DNA of 64,000 nt from Vibrio scophthalmi LMG 19158 (GCF_000222585.1 NZ_AFWE01000196.1:1-64000), one strand, 5' to 3'; counted from the first letter of the stretch, positions 33,561 through 43,869 are shown. Program-made: numbers and translations. The notes: generated from the sequence alone by a model not told the origin.

Positions 33561-35003
33561 ATGTCTCGAATTTCACCTCATATTGATATTGGCGATCTTT
33601 GCTTACCAGAGAGTAATGCCACATTACAAGCGCGCTTATTTCATGCGATTCGCGATAAGATCGTGCACGGATTGTGGCCATTAGCCGGAAAGCTCCCCTC
33701 AACGCGAAAACTGGCTTTAGAGCTTAACCTTAGCCGCAACACCGTTATTGCCACCTACGAACAATTGCTGTGTGAAGGGTACATAGAGAGCCAGCGAGGC
33801 AGTGGATTTTACGTTTCACTCGAACTGCCAGAACATTATTTGAATCCTAACAACACCGCCGAAACTCCTGCATCGCATAGCGAGCTGAAACAAGATATCA
33901 ATCGATCGTTTGCGCCTGGCATTCCAGATCTCACCCAATTCCCATTGAAGAAATGGCAACGTTATCTGCAACGTCACAGCTCTCGATCGCATATTTTAGG
34001 TAATAGTAATTTACAAGGCGTACTTGAATTGCGCAGTGCTTTATCAAGTTATTTAGCCTCTAGCCGTTCAGTGGTCTGCCGTCCAGAACAGATCATTATC
34101 ACTTCTGGCGCGCAGCAGGGGCTTGCCATTGCTGCATTAGCCATTCTCCAACGAAACGAACAAATTTTGCTTGAGCAGCCCGGCTATGTCCAAGCCGATA
34201 AAGTGATGAGTTTGGTTGATGCACAGAAATGCTATGTTGATGTCTCCCCGTTTAAAGGCGTGAATATTGAGCAAATCATTACCAGCGAAGCTAAGGCGCT
34301 TTACATCACCCCCAGCAATCAATACCCGATGGGCACCACAATCAACAGTGAACAACGATTAAAACTGATTGATTGGGCAAGCCAAGGAAAGCGTTGGATT
34401 ATCGAGGATGACTACGATAGCGAGTTTCAGTTTGCACACCGGCCACACACCAGCTTACAAGGGCTCGCTGCACAAATTGGTCTCGATAACTGTGTTATCT
34501 ACATTGGCTCATTCAGCAAAGTAATGTTCAATGGCTTACGGCTAGGTTATATGGTGGTACCCGATTCTTTAGTTGAACGGTGCCTCGTAATGAAAGATGC
34601 ATTAAGCGGAGACTCACCTGTCCATACTCAATACGCCCTCGCCGATTTCATTACTGAAGGAGAATTGCTGCGCCACATTCGGAAAATGCGTCGGTTATAT
34701 AAAGCCAAACACCAAGCAATGCTAAGTGCTATCACGCTGTATTTTGGTCACCATGTTGAAGTCATCAGCCAAGCGGCCGGGCTGCATATTACATTACGTT
34801 GGCAAGGGAAGATCGATGAAGAGACTTTACGCCAACGCGCGCTGAACATTAACCTCATTCTGCGTACATTGAACTACTATCAACCGCACGCTAAATCAGG
34901 CCGTGACTGGCATGGAGTGGTGCTTGGCTTTGGTAACACCTCGCTCGAGCAAATTCCCGTCTTAGTCGAACAATTGGCTAATGAATTCTTTAAAAATAAT
35001 TAG
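33561..35003 (+). CDS. MocR/GabR-type PLP-dependent transcriptional regulator
   Basis: 480 residues. The N-terminal GntR winged helix (about 20-90) includes KLPSTRKLALELNLSRNTVIATYEQLLCEGYIESQRGSGFYV. The C-terminal fold-type I aminotransferase domain has TSGAQQGL, SNQYPMG, IEDDYDSEF and the PLP-lysine region YIGSFSKVMFNGLRLGY. Such proteins sense PLP or an amine-PLP adduct and usually control the divergent gene, here the PNPOx-like protein. The ATG at 33561 is chosen over a TTG 15 bases upstream. Confidence 0.9.
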   Translation: MSRISPHIDIGDLCLPESNATLQARLFHAIRDKIVHGLWPLAGKLPSTRKLALELNLSRNTVIATYEQLLCEGYIESQRGSGFYVSLELPEHYLNPNNTAETPASHSELKQDINRSFAPGIPDLTQFPLKKWQRYLQRHSSRSHILGNSNLQGVLELRSALSSYLASSRSVVCRPEQIIITSGAQQGLAIAALAILQRNEQILLEQPGYVQADKVMSLVDAQKCYVDVSPFKGVNIEQIITSEAKALYITPSNQYPMGTTINSEQRLKLIDWASQGKRWIIEDDYDSEFQFAHRPHTSLQGLAAQIGLDNCVIYIGSFSKVMFNGLRLGYMVVPDSLVERCLVMKDALSGDSPVHTQYALADFITEGELLRHIRKMRRLYKAKHQAMLSAITLYFGHHVEVISQAAGLHITLRWQGKIDEETLRQRALNINLILRTLNYYQPHAKSGRDWHGVVLGFGNTSLEQIPVLVEQLANEFFKNN

Positions 35004-35261
35004 CATTTATCGGCGATGGTTTTTTGCTTTATCAAGTGGATTTACTAGACTTATTAAATAGTTCTCGTGATGACGCATAGATAGTGCGTGACGGTTACGC
35101 GAACTAGACACAAAGCTATTAATGTAAAATGTACAGTTTTTTCACAGAAACCTTTCGAACTTCTTCGTTTAAGCACTGCGACAACTTTACCTTACAAAAC
35201 CATCTAATAGCTTTTGTTAACCGCTAATGTTTAGCAATCTAATACGATATTTGAGGTATGT

Positions 35262-35474
35262 ATGTCTGGTAAAATGACAGGTTCTGTAAAATGGTTTAAT
35301 GAAACTAAAGGCTTTGGTTTCATCTCACAAGATGATGGTGGCGCAGACGTCTTCGTTCACTTCCGCGAAATTGTTTCAGATGGTTTTAAAACGCTGACAG
35401 AAGGACAGAAAGTGTCTTTCAACGTCGAGCAAGGTCCTAAAGGCCCTCAAGCGACTCAAGTCACTCCGATCTAA
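35262..35474 (+). CDS. Cold-shock protein, CspA family
   Basis: A 70-residue single OB-fold nucleic-acid chaperone. RNP1 (KGFGFI) and RNP2 (VFVHF) are intact. A GAGG-type Shine-Dalgarno sequence precedes the ATG. The ~250-base upstream gap is long enough for the structured 5' leader that cold-shock mRNAs use. It is one of two paralogues in the window; the other starts at 50586. Confidence 0.95.
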   Translation: MSGKMTGSVKWFNETKGFGFISQDDGGADVFVHFREIVSDGFKTLTEGQKVSFNVEQGPKGPQATQVTPI

Positions 35475-35492
35475 TCGGTTGTCCGAATCATC

Positions 35493-35532
35493 ATAGTGGC
35501 GTGATAGTGGCGTGATACTTCATCACGCCACT
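35493..35532 (+). terminator. Hairpin with duplicated arm after the cold-shock gene
   Basis: ATAGTGGCGTG is repeated back to back (35493-35503 and 35504-35514), and ATCACGCCACT follows at 35522-35532. Two alternative stems can form. No T-run follows, so intrinsic termination is doubtful. Confidence 0.4.
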
Positions 35533-35549
35533 CGTCCAAATTCAAACGG

Positions 35550-36185
35550 TTATTCTCTCTTATCTAATAGCAAACGGATCTCTCTAAGCGTTTGCTCTGC
35601 ATCTTGGTATTCAACCGCCAACTCTTTCACTACGCCCTTGTGTTGAAAAAACAAGGAAGGGAAGCTGCATCCCCTTATCGAACGAGCCAAAGCGATTTCA
35701 CTATGGAGCTGCTGATTAAGCGCCTTTGATGCCAATAATTGTCGAAACTGACAGACATCGAGCTGCAACTCTTCTGCGAGTTGAATTAATACCGCATTGT
35801 CACTCGGGTTAAGCGCACGAAGGTAATAGCCTTGTTGAATAGCGGTGATCATCGCCTTTTCTGCCCCTAAATGGCGAGCAGCCAAGACGGCACGACAAGC
35901 GGGATAAGTTGAGCGTCGAGGCGTGTTATCACGCCAAAAATCATAGTTGAATTGGGTGCCTAAATAGCGCTCAATTTTCTGCCAGTAGGAAGCAATTTGC
36001 TGCTGCATTTCCATCGGCATCGCTTGGTCGTTATCTTCTGCCAATCCTCCAACTAAATAGACGACATCAAGTCGATGAGCTTCATTGTGGATCAATGCTT
36101 GTTCGATTCTGTTCCATGTAGGTTTATAACCCCAACACCATGCACACATTGGATCGTGCACATAATATAGCTTGCTTTGCTCCAT
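35550..36185 (-). CDS. DsbA family protein (thioredoxin-fold oxidoreductase)
   Basis: A 211-residue DSBA-like thioredoxin domain protein without a signal peptide, so probably cytoplasmic. The active site is C14-AW-C17 in DPMCAWCWG; the cis-proline equivalent is in GCSFPSLFF. The FrnE/2-hydroxychromene-isomerase-like DsbA group has this layout. It is 27 bases downstream of the patatin gene, with AAGGG 8 bases before the ATG, so the two are probably co-transcribed. Confidence 0.85.
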   Translation of the reverse strand: MEQSKLYYVHDPMCAWCWGYKPTWNRIEQALIHNEAHRLDVVYLVGGLAEDNDQAMPMEMQQQIASYWQKIERYLGTQFNYDFWRDNTPRRSTYPACRAVLAARHLGAEKAMITAIQQGYYLRALNPSDNAVLIQLAEELQLDVCQFRQLLASKALNQQLHSEIALARSIRGCSFPSLFFQHKGVVKELAVEYQDAEQTLREIRLLLDKRE

Positions 36186-36212
36186 TCCCTGATCCCTTCG
36201 CGCTTGCCACTT

Positions 36213-37082
36213 CTATTCACTAAAAAGATGCTTCTCGTGAGTAAAATAGAAAATCCCCTCACCACGAGCAATATGCATTTGTCCTGCATTGATTCCCATT
36301 TGATATCCATCTTCAAGTACCGCTTGGTTCATAGTTAAACGTTTAACTGAAAACTCTTCTGGTGGGGCAATGACACGAATGATCGCATCTTCAGGTGGAG
36401 AATGGATAAATTCTAACGATTGATTGTAATTTTCCGCACGGACAAGCATAGACTCCGCAATACGTGGGTATTGAGCAAGTAATCGCTTCATCAACCACGC
36501 TGCACGCATCGGCTTCATGTGATAACTGAGTGGATGTGATAATACAACGGTAATATCTCGCGCACCACGTCGATACGCCTCTTTAACCGGAATTGAATCT
36601 GCCACTCCACCATCGGTATAACAGCCGCCAGAGAAGCAAGGAGGTGTGCGATAGGCAATTGGCAATGCGGTGGTGGCTTCGATAACCATTTCCAGATTAG
36701 ACGGTGTCAATTGGAAGTAGTCTGCATGTCCTGTTTCAATGTTAGTAGCCGCGGCTATCATTGGCGTTTTGAACAGTGCATCATTATCCAATGGATAACG
36801 ACGATTAGATTCCTTAATCAACCATTTTACATCAACTAAATCGCCGCCTCGAGCAAAGCGGGCACGATTGAAAAAATGTTTATTGGTGGCGAGTTGAGTA
36901 ATTACATGGTGGCTTCGACCAGGCGCATGAGAAAGGTAACCCAATAAATTTGACGCGCCTGCGGAAACACCAATCGCAAAATCATAAGGTTTATAATTCT
37001 GCGCCATAAATGAATCTAAAACACCACAGGCGAAAATGCCACGCATCGCTCCGCCTTCCACTACCAACGCTGTTTTGCTCAT
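36213..37082 (-). CDS. Patatin-like phospholipase (YjjU family)
   Basis: A 289-residue patatin hydrolase. The oxyanion loop EGGAMRG is at 9-15, the nucleophile is S40 in GVSAG, and the catalytic Asp is D157 in DGG. This closely matches the YjjU/RssA-type bacterial patatins, which act on phospholipid or acyl esters. The ATG at 37082 is used; a TTG four codons earlier is possible. It is the first gene of a two-gene unit with the DsbA-like gene. Confidence 0.85.
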   Translation of the reverse strand: MSKTALVVEGGAMRGIFACGVLDSFMAQNYKPYDFAIGVSAGASNLLGYLSHAPGRSHHVITQLATNKHFFNRARFARGGDLVDVKWLIKESNRRYPLDNDALFKTPMIAAATNIETGHADYFQLTPSNLEMVIEATTALPIAYRTPPCFSGGCYTDGGVADSIPVKEAYRRGARDITVVLSHPLSYHMKPMRAAWLMKRLLAQYPRIAESMLVRAENYNQSLEFIHSPPEDAIIRVIAPPEEFSVKRLTMNQAVLEDGYQMGINAGQMHIARGEGIFYFTHEKHLFSE

Positions 37083-37210
37083 CTGTTTTCTCAATTATTT
37101 CATTCTGGCAATAGCTTACTTAATGACGTACTACTGCTCTAATTGTTTCTTGGTATTAGTTTAATGTGTCAAACCTATCAATAAGATTAGCATAAGCAAA
37201 ATGAAGGATA

Positions 37211-37237
37211 AAAAATACCCGCACTAAGCGGGTATTA
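37211..37237 (-). terminator. Terminator of the DUF969-DUF979-pcp operon
   Basis: AATACCCGC/GCGGGTATT stem with ACTAA loop, followed on the minus strand by T6. Confidence 0.85.
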
Positions 37238-37258
37238 TGTTTTCAATAAATGAGCGGT

Positions 37259-37897
37259 TTAGCAGATTTGACCAGCGCCAATCGCCACATCGTGCGGGTT
37301 ATCGATCGTCGCTTGTGCAACTAATCTCAAACCTTCAGCAATCACATCCAACGACATGGTCGCTTGATTTCCTAGCGTATCTTGCTCTGGTAATAGTGGG
37401 ATATGCACAAAACCATGACCAATCTCTTTGTCACGTAGGTAGTGCTGAACACCGTAAAACAAGTGGTTACACACAAACGTGCCTGCCGTGTTAGAGACTT
37501 GGCAAGGAATACCATTCTCTTGTAGCGTACGTGTAATCGCTTTGATTGGCAGAGTGGTAAAGTAAGCATCAGGGCCATCCACAACAACTGGCTCATCGAT
37601 CGGTTGATTACCACCGTTATCAGGGATACGGAAGTCATCGACGTTGATCGCAACACGCTCCGGTGTAATCGCTGCGCGACCACCTGCTTGACCGACAGTG
37701 ATTACGTAATCAGGTTGATACTTTTCAATCGCAGCAATCACGGTATCAACCGCTTCATAGCGTGTCACTGGCACATCACAAATAACAATTTCGCCACCGT
37801 TTAAGGTTGCGTTTTGCAGTTTTTTTACCGCTTCTAATGCAGGGTTAATCGCTGCGCCACCAAAAGGTTCAAAACCGGTAATCAGTACTTTTTTCAT
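37259..37897 (-). CDS. pcp: Pyroglutamyl-peptidase I
   Basis: A 212-residue cysteine peptidase (family C15) that removes N-terminal pyroglutamate from peptides in the cytoplasm. The catalytic triad is visible: E80 (in [12 protein letters not shown]), C143 (in [14 protein letters not shown]) and H165 (in [10 protein letters not shown]). The start motif is GFEPFGG. It begins 8 bases after the DUF979 stop, so it is the third gene of the operon. Confidence 0.95.
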   Translation of the reverse strand: MKKVLITGFEPFGGAAINPALEAVKKLQNATLNGGEIVICDVPVTRYEAVDTVIAAIEKYQPDYVITVGQAGGRAAITPERVAINVDDFRIPDNGGNQPIDEPVVVDGPDAYFTTLPIKAITRTLQENGIPCQVSNTAGTFVCNHLFYGVQHYLRDKEIGHGFVHIPLLPEQDTLGNQATMSLDVIAEGLRLVAQATIDNPHDVAIGAGQIC

Positions 37898-37905
37898 AAA
37901 TGCTC

Positions 37906-38811
37906 TCAAAAGGCGAAGGTATACATAACAAAGATGTTAAAGGCCAAGATAGCCAAGCCAGGGACAATCTGAATAAGGATCACGTGGTGTTTGTTTTTTA
38001 ACTCTAACAAGGCTGCAGGCACGATGTTGAAGTTTGCTGCCATTGGAGTCATCAAGGTACCGCAGTAACCTGACAACATACCAAGCACACCAATGATCGC
38101 CGCATTACCACCGTTTTCAAGAATTAACAGTGGAATACCAATGCCAGTTGTAATCACAGCAAATGCCGCAAATGCATTGCCCATAACCACGGTAAACAGC
38201 ATCATCCCCACACAGTAAGCAATCACTTTCACCAGCAGCATGTTTTCAGGGATCATCATCTTCACCAAGCCCGCGACGGTTTCGCCAACACCAGCTTGAT
38301 TGAATAGATAACCTAACGCGGCCAAAAACTGCGATAAAATTGCCGCCCAACCGATTGAATCAATTAGACGTCGGCCCTCGTTAAGGCTGTGCATTGGGCG
38401 GCTTTTAGTCACAATAAGCGCAACAATAATCGCCGCAATAGAGCTCACGCCCAAGCCAACTAAAGCGCCTAAAGAGGTCAGTTGGCTAATTGCGACTGTC
38501 CCAACTGGCACTACAATCGCAGGGAAAAACAATTTGTTCTTCAGTACTGAAGCACTGTCTCGACGTTCTTCATCCGAGGTTGTACCGTAATTACCAATGC
38601 CCATGAAGCCGCCCGCAGCTAATGCGGTAAGCATCAATACCATCACACCCGTAATCCAATGGGGGATCATCGCACCAAAAATAAAGGTAACGCCATAAAT
38701 CAACCAAAATAGACCGCTGCCGACACGTTTTGGGTTTTGCTTATCTAAAAAACTTTGTAGTGAGAATGCCAACAGCAAAAGACCGGTGGCTTGATATACA
38801 TACTCAAGCAT
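37906..38811 (-). CDS. DUF979 family membrane protein, probable transporter subunit
   Basis: A 301-residue polytopic protein (about nine helices). The DUF979 pattern includes [20 protein letters not shown] near residue 70 and [24 protein letters not shown] near the C-terminus. It always pairs with DUF969; together they look like a split permease. Tight coupling to pcp suggests the pair moves pyroglutamate, pyroglutamyl peptides or related compounds (inference). AAGGG lies 8 bases before the ATG. Confidence 0.85.
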   Translation of the reverse strand: MLEYVYQATGLLLLAFSLQSFLDKQNPKRVGSGLFWLIYGVTFIFGAMIPHWITGVMVLMLTALAAGGFMGIGNYGTTSDEERRDSASVLKNKLFFPAIVVPVGTVAISQLTSLGALVGLGVSSIAAIIVALIVTKSRPMHSLNEGRRLIDSIGWAAILSQFLAALGYLFNQAGVGETVAGLVKMMIPENMLLVKVIAYCVGMMLFTVVMGNAFAAFAVITTGIGIPLLILENGGNAAIIGVLGMLSGYCGTLMTPMAANFNIVPAALLELKNKHHVILIQIVPGLAILAFNIFVMYTFAF

Positions 38812-38813
38812 GC

Positions 38814-39536
38814 TTAATGCCCTTCTTTTTCTGGTTGAGATTCCGTCGAGATTTGCGCCTCGTTCGTGGTGGTGTGTTTATTCATACGAGCACTAATAAA
38901 CTTGCTGTAAATAGCGAACACAACAAAAGACATAATCGCGGTTGGCAGAGCCCAAAGAGCCATGGTTTCGAGTTTTACATCTAATTGGTTATCGCCCATC
39001 ACACCTTTAATCAGCAACAAACTTCCGGTACCAATAAAGAGGTTTTGACTAAAGAAATTACCAAAGTTCTCGCTTGCGGCAGATAGAGCACGAATCGTCT
39101 GACGTTTTTCATCACTGAATTCTGGCGTCGACTTTTCAGCCGCCGCTTCTGACATTGGCGCAATAAGAGGACGAATCATTGAAGGGTGACCACCAATGTT
39201 TAAACCCATACCGTTGGTAATCTTACGTAATGCTAGGTAAGTCATTAAGATTTTACCTACCGAGGCTTTTTTCATCGAACCAATCAGCGCTTCTGCACGT
39301 TGACGCAAGCCATAGCGCTCAAGCACACCAATCATTGGTAGTACAAGAATAAACAGTGACATATAGCGGTTTTGTGTAAAAGATTGACCCAAGGTCGATA
39401 AAATGTCCTTCACCGCAAGATCTGCCACTAAACCCGTAGTGACACCAGCAACCAAAATAACCAATAGCGTGTTTTGTTTTAACGCCAATCCCACGGTTAT
39501 TATTACTATGCCAATCAATGGCCATAAATCGATCAT
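38814..39536 (-). CDS. DUF969 family membrane protein, probable transporter subunit
   Basis: A 240-residue polytopic protein. Family signatures include PMIGVLERYGLRQRAEALI, KITNGMGLNIGGHPSMIRPLIAPM and ASENFGNFFSQNLFIGTGSLLLI. The ATG at 39536 (MIDLWPLIG) is the natural start; an earlier start would add 18 hydrophilic residues. It is the first gene of the DUF969-DUF979-pcp operon, with only 2 bases to the next gene. Confidence 0.85.
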   Translation of the reverse strand: MIDLWPLIGIVIITVGLALKQNTLLVILVAGVTTGLVADLAVKDILSTLGQSFTQNRYMSLFILVLPMIGVLERYGLRQRAEALIGSMKKASVGKILMTYLALRKITNGMGLNIGGHPSMIRPLIAPMSEAAAEKSTPEFSDEKRQTIRALSAASENFGNFFSQNLFIGTGSLLLIKGVMGDNQLDVKLETMALWALPTAIMSFVVFAIYSKFISARMNKHTTTNEAQISTESQPEKEGH

Positions 39537-40201
39537 AAAATTCTCTTTTCTTCCTGTAATAATTATTCTATCAACAGAAAAATATCCCAAGTGACTTTAT
39601 GATTTAGGCATCTGAGTTGTATCACCCATTTCAGATAAGAATATGAAGCGTCATCTCTTTCCAAGTCTTTGACACTAAAATTAGGCTACTTAGGAATACT
39701 GTTGATACCCGAGTATATGCAGCAAAAAAGACGTGCTTCAATCGATGTTTATTGTGCTATCCATCACAATTTTTTCTAGTAAATAGGTAGAGATCGGAGC
39801 TCTTATTCATAAACGGAGTAAGTTTGTACAAAACCAAAGCTCAGTGGTTACTTTTTGTTCATTATTTCATCTCAATCATAATCGGTCGCAGAAAAACATT
39901 TGCACTCAGTCTCCGCAACGCTAAAGTTTCGCGAATTAATTTCATACAATTACCACTAAGTTGGCGGATCTTATGCTGCCGACACTATGATTATTTCTAT
40001 TTCAACGCAATCTGAATACATCCAGACTTATGAATGACACCGATACCAGTAAACGAGTAAGTGGAACGGATGCCGATGAGATGGTTACGCTATGATCTTA
40101 TTAACAGACAAGGTAAGCGAACACTAAATGGATTGGCGCAGAGTGAACAAAGCATACAAATATCACAACCATATACCTTGTTCACTGATGCTAGGGAGAG
40201 T
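39537..40201. other. Stretch without a recognised gene (665 bases)
   Basis: AT-rich, with stops in all frames. It contains the DUF969 promoter and the downstream region of the diguanylate cyclase gene. Frames of 63 and 81 codons on the plus strand here have no Shine-Dalgarno sequence and no familiar protein. Nothing else was seen. Confidence 0.5.
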
Positions 40202-42148
40202 TTAATCCGAGAGGTCTTCCACTGTCACAAACTGGTTGCGACCTTGATGCTTAGCTCGATAGAGGCACTTATCGGCGACAATGAACATTTCACTGTCTTG
40301 GCGTAAATCATCGATGGAACACGCTGCACTCACTCCGACTGAGATTGAGACGGGTAGCTGATGTTGCGGAAGAGCCAGAGGGGATTTACTGATTGAGTTT
40401 ACCAATGATTGTGCTCGCATACGAAAATCCGGCTGATCTTGTATCAATAAGAGAAACTCTTCCCCACCCCAACGAATAAACAATTCATGTTCTTTAAGTT
40501 GACTACGCAGAATCTTAGCGACCTCTGCTAACACTTCATCCCCAACTTCATGACCATAACCATCATTGATACTCTTGAACCAATCCAAATCCACCAGTAC
40601 AACGCGATACGAATGCTTGGTATTAAGAGCATAAGGCGCTTTCAATTCCTGATAATAGAGACGTCGATTGCCACCCCCTGTTAGAGGGTCGCGATAAGAA
40701 AGATCCTGCAAATATCTATTTTGACGACGATCCATGACCGAACGTGAGATAAACCACAATGTAACCAATAAAATAACCGCAAACCAGAAGGCTAAAATTC
40801 TCATCCGGTTGTCGTTTAGTTGATTCTCAAGGTCGATCAATTCATTCTGGACGCTAAGTAAATCACGCTCTTTTTCAACTTCCCTCACTTCAAATGCCGT
40901 TTCTAAAACGTGGAACTCATCGATGATTTGTCTGCGTTCTTTGCCGTGATAGTGTTTATATAGCTGTAAGGCTTTTTCATACTGGCCATCAGCTTCATAC
41001 ACACTAGCCAAAACCAAGTTGCTGCGAATCAACCATCTGTGGTGAGCAATATGTTGAAATTTATCAATACTAGCGGTCATCACCTTGATCGATTCAGAGT
41101 TTAGCCCTTGAGCATGTAGCGCTTTAGCTTGTATGTATTGGCAGATAGCCGCCTGTTTTGGCCGCTTATCAACTCCTTCATATGCCAGGCACTGCAATGC
41201 GTCTTGTTCTGCAGCTGATGCGTTGCCGAGTAATAGCTCCATTCTCGCCTTCGCCTTTAAGGCCAAAATAGAGTAATAGTTAGGTGTTTCATTGGAGAAG
41301 TAACTCATCGCCTTAAGATAAGATTGGCGCGATAAGTGAGGATCTTGTAACTGATTATAAACGTAAGATTTATTTAGATAGATGATAATCAAAACATTAT
41401 CTGTTGTTTGTTCAAAATTTAGATAGAACTGCTCTGCACTCGTTAAATGCTCGAGTGCCTTATCCCAAAGCTCCAAATGGACATAAAGCAAACCAAGATT
41501 ATTGTAAAAACGGCCATTGAAATCACTTTGTGGATATTTCTTGCCAAGCTCAACACCTTGGAGAAAATAACGTTGCGATTGTTTTAACTGATTGGAGGCA
41601 TTATATAAAATACCAGCAGTATTATACGATTCAAGCAACAAAAACTCCGCTTGATGAGTTTCAGCCAACTTTATCGCTAGCTCTATTTTCTCTAGACCAT
41701 CGCTGTAGCGATCACTCTTTAATGAAGCAACTGCTTGATCTAAGGCTAGCTGAGCTTGCAACCAATAAATACCTTCCTCTTGCGCCAGTTCGGCCAGCTC
41801 TTGTTGGTAGTCCCGCACTTTTTGACCAAGGTTTTGTTGTTTGGCAATTTCTTGCTCAATCCAAAGTATATAAATTTGCTCGATAATGGCTGTATCTTGC
41901 GTTTGTGACGTTTGCCACTCGAGTAATTGTTGTTTAGCGGTGGAGGGCTTCGTTTCCGCTTGATGCAAAAAATTAATCAACGGATGTTGAGGGGCAATTA
42001 GCAATAATTGCGATTCAGGTGAAAGCAAAGGCTTTGTGGGGGCTTTCTCGCTCTGGCCACTAGTTTGAAATAGGAAAGACTCAATCGTTACCATAAATAA
42101 AATGGACAGCACGATCGTTAACAACACAAAAGTGAGCTTCTTGAGCAT
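40202..42148 (-). CDS. TPR-sensor diguanylate cyclase (GGDEF domain)
   Basis: A 648-residue protein. A signal-anchor helix (about 5-24) is followed by a large periplasmic region of TPR-like helical repeats (NTAGILYNASNQLKQSQRYF, NNLGLLYVHLELWDKALEHL and more; about 125-415). A coiled coil, a helix (about 445-465) and the C-terminal GGDEF domain follow. The active site reads RWGGEEF, with DLDWFKSINDGYGHEVGDEVL upstream, so it should make c-di-GMP. The inhibitory I-site RxxD is replaced by KEHE. The ATG at 42148 is preferred to a TTG three codons earlier. Confidence 0.9.
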   Translation of the reverse strand: MLKKLTFVLLTIVLSILFMVTIESFLFQTSGQSEKAPTKPLLSPESQLLLIAPQHPLINFLHQAETKPSTAKQQLLEWQTSQTQDTAIIEQIYILWIEQEIAKQQNLGQKVRDYQQELAELAQEEGIYWLQAQLALDQAVASLKSDRYSDGLEKIELAIKLAETHQAEFLLLESYNTAGILYNASNQLKQSQRYFLQGVELGKKYPQSDFNGRFYNNLGLLYVHLELWDKALEHLTSAEQFYLNFEQTTDNVLIIIYLNKSYVYNQLQDPHLSRQSYLKAMSYFSNETPNYYSILALKAKARMELLLGNASAAEQDALQCLAYEGVDKRPKQAAICQYIQAKALHAQGLNSESIKVMTASIDKFQHIAHHRWLIRSNLVLASVYEADGQYEKALQLYKHYHGKERRQIIDEFHVLETAFEVREVEKERDLLSVQNELIDLENQLNDNRMRILAFWFAVILLVTLWFISRSVMDRRQNRYLQDLSYRDPLTGGGNRRLYYQELKAPYALNTKHSYRVVLVDLDWFKSINDGYGHEVGDEVLAEVAKILRSQLKEHELFIRWGGEEFLLLIQDQPDFRMRAQSLVNSISKSPLALPQHQLPVSISVGVSAACSIDDLRQDSEMFIVADKCLYRAKHQGRNQFVTVEDLSD

Positions 42149-42426
42149 GAAAAGCAAATACCTATCGTCGAAAAATGGCTACCGATAAATCATATCGTAT
42201 TCTGCTCTATTTAATACAATGACACGGGCGTAAATTTAATAGTTGCATCGTATTTATTGTAACGATTTTCATCGTAATAATCACATTTAGGCTAAGTAGA
42301 TAATCGATTTGTACATATCGACCAACTTCAAGTTTGCCTTACTTTGAGTTAACACTTTAAAACGTTAGTTGGCAGAACAAGCTCAATCGACACCGATAAT
42401 CAAGATCCTCCTAAGCAAAATAGTAA
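42149..42426. other. Intergenic region upstream of the diguanylate cyclase
   Basis: AT-rich and without a coding signal. It must hold the promoter of the GGDEF gene. No operator recognised. Confidence 0.4.
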
Positions 42427-42452
42427 ATAAAGGGTGATGTTCCACCCTTTAT
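42427..42452 (-). terminator. Terminator of the chemoreceptor gene
   Basis: ATAAAGGGTG/CACCCTTTAT stem followed on the minus strand by a T-containing tail. Confidence 0.65.
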
Positions 42453-42458
42453 CTCTGC

Positions 42459-43556
42459 TTATCCGATTTGGCGCTTAATTGATTCATCTAACAATCGGTC
42501 AATATTATACACCACCCCTTCACTTGCTATTTCCATGCTTTGAAGGTGTTGCATCATGGATTCAAGATCTTCACGTTGACCAGATAGCAAAGCATCTCGA
42601 CCAGAATTATGCACCGCTTCATGAGGTGAATTAATACTATTGAAGCTTGGCAATTGGCTAAAGTACTGCGCTCCAGCACCTTCAAAATACCATTTACCTA
42701 AGCGACATTCTTTATGGTTATTCACCGCACAAGCGTACTCACGCTTGTTCACCAACTGATAAACGTTATTTTTCCACACGACATGATCCAGCTTAACCGT
42801 GTTTAAGAAAGCATGTGACGATGCTGAACGGATAATCTCTTGCATGTGCTTAGATTTGCCCAATACATCATTCACCACACTGCTGATTTGTTCGGTTGAA
42901 CTGGACACATCAATCGCACAATCTTGGCTAACTTGAATCGATTCTTTAATCGCTTCAACCTGAGAGAGTATCTGTTTTACAAGGTTTTCGATCTGGCCAC
43001 TAGCATCTTGCGCCTTGCTGGCCAGTTTACGCACTTCATCGGCAACCACCGCAAAACCTCTGCCCGCTTCTCCTGCTCTCGCCGCTTCGATTGCCGCATT
43101 GAGTGCCAATAAATTAGTTTGCTCAGAAATGTCTTTAATCGAGCCGACTAATTTACCAATTGAAAGGGCTGTTTCATCCAAAATGACAGATGAAGATTGG
43201 CTTGTCTGTGTTTGTTGATTAATACGTTCAGTACGCTGAATCAAGCGTTCAAGCGCTTGGTTGGTTTGACTAAACATTTCACTCATTATACTGAGCGTTT
43301 GATTTTCACTGACCAAAATTTCCGCACTTTCGGCCATACTATTGCGTATTACATCCAGTAACTGTCCTCCTGAAAGCACATTGGACATGATATTGGCATC
43401 TAAACTCTGGGTACTGTTGGTTTCCTTGAGCAAGCAATTGGTTTGATCTAGCTGAGCAGTTAAATCTTCTACTTCTTCTTTATACTGTTTCTTTAACTGT
43501 TCGATTTCTTGTCTCAGCTGGTGATTTTCTTGTTTTAATTTTTTATAGAACCACAC
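42459..43556 (-). CDS. Cytosolic methyl-accepting chemotaxis protein with C-terminal zinc-binding CZB domain
   Basis: 365 residues without a membrane helix. An N-terminal coiled coil (residues 1-50) is followed by the signalling hairpin with tip [37 protein letters not shown]. The CZB domain (about 252-355) has its zinc ligands in [17 protein letters not shown] and HEAVH. CZB chemoreceptors sense zinc or oxidants such as hypochlorite. The start is a GTG at 43556 with AAGGAG about 10 bases upstream. It is shorter than most MCPs because the receptor arm is missing. Confidence 0.9.
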   Translation of the reverse strand: MWFYKKLKQENHQLRQEIEQLKKQYKEEVEDLTAQLDQTNCLLKETNSTQSLDANIMSNVLSGGQLLDVIRNSMAESAEILVSENQTLSIMSEMFSQTNQALERLIQRTERINQQTQTSQSSSVILDETALSIGKLVGSIKDISEQTNLLALNAAIEAARAGEAGRGFAVVADEVRKLASKAQDASGQIENLVKQILSQVEAIKESIQVSQDCAIDVSSSTEQISSVVNDVLGKSKHMQEIIRSASSHAFLNTVKLDHVVWKNNVYQLVNKREYACAVNNHKECRLGKWYFEGAGAQYFSQLPSFNSINSPHEAVHNSGRDALLSGQREDLESMMQHLQSMEIASEGVVYNIDRLLDESIKRQIG

Positions 43557-43840
43557 TTAAATGTAACTCCTTATTTATGAATAGACAGAAGGCTGTCACT
43601 AATAAGTTACAATTTGTATTGATTTATATCAAAAAATAATCAACAACTTTTCTCGCCTAGCGAGAATATCATTTCGACATGGTATAAATCTGAGTGGTCA
43701 GTGATATTTTACACATCACATTGGTGTCTTTACTCTAACAGTAAGTAACGCTCTCATTAGATATGAGTTATCCCACACCATTTTATTTATCAAAATAGCG
43801 TGCAGTAAAATAACCTCACGCGATGCTAATTTATGGCTAC
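43557..43840. other. Intergenic stretch between chemoreceptor start and the 43841 terminator
   Basis: About 280 AT-rich bases, holding the chemoreceptor promoter. A 60-codon plus-strand frame (43823-44005) is a shadow of the neighbouring minus-strand gene. Nothing else was seen. Confidence 0.4.
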
Positions 43841-43869
43841 AAAAAAGCCCAGACACTGTCTGAGCTTTT
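43841..43869 (-). terminator. Terminator of the unknown exported protein gene
   Basis: AAAAGCTCAGACA against TCTGGGCTTTTTT on the minus strand, one mismatch, ending in T6. Confidence 0.8.

Noticed and set aside
41530-41886. 118-codon plus-strand frame inside the GGDEF gene
   Set aside because: Shadow of a long, recognisable protein on the minus strand.
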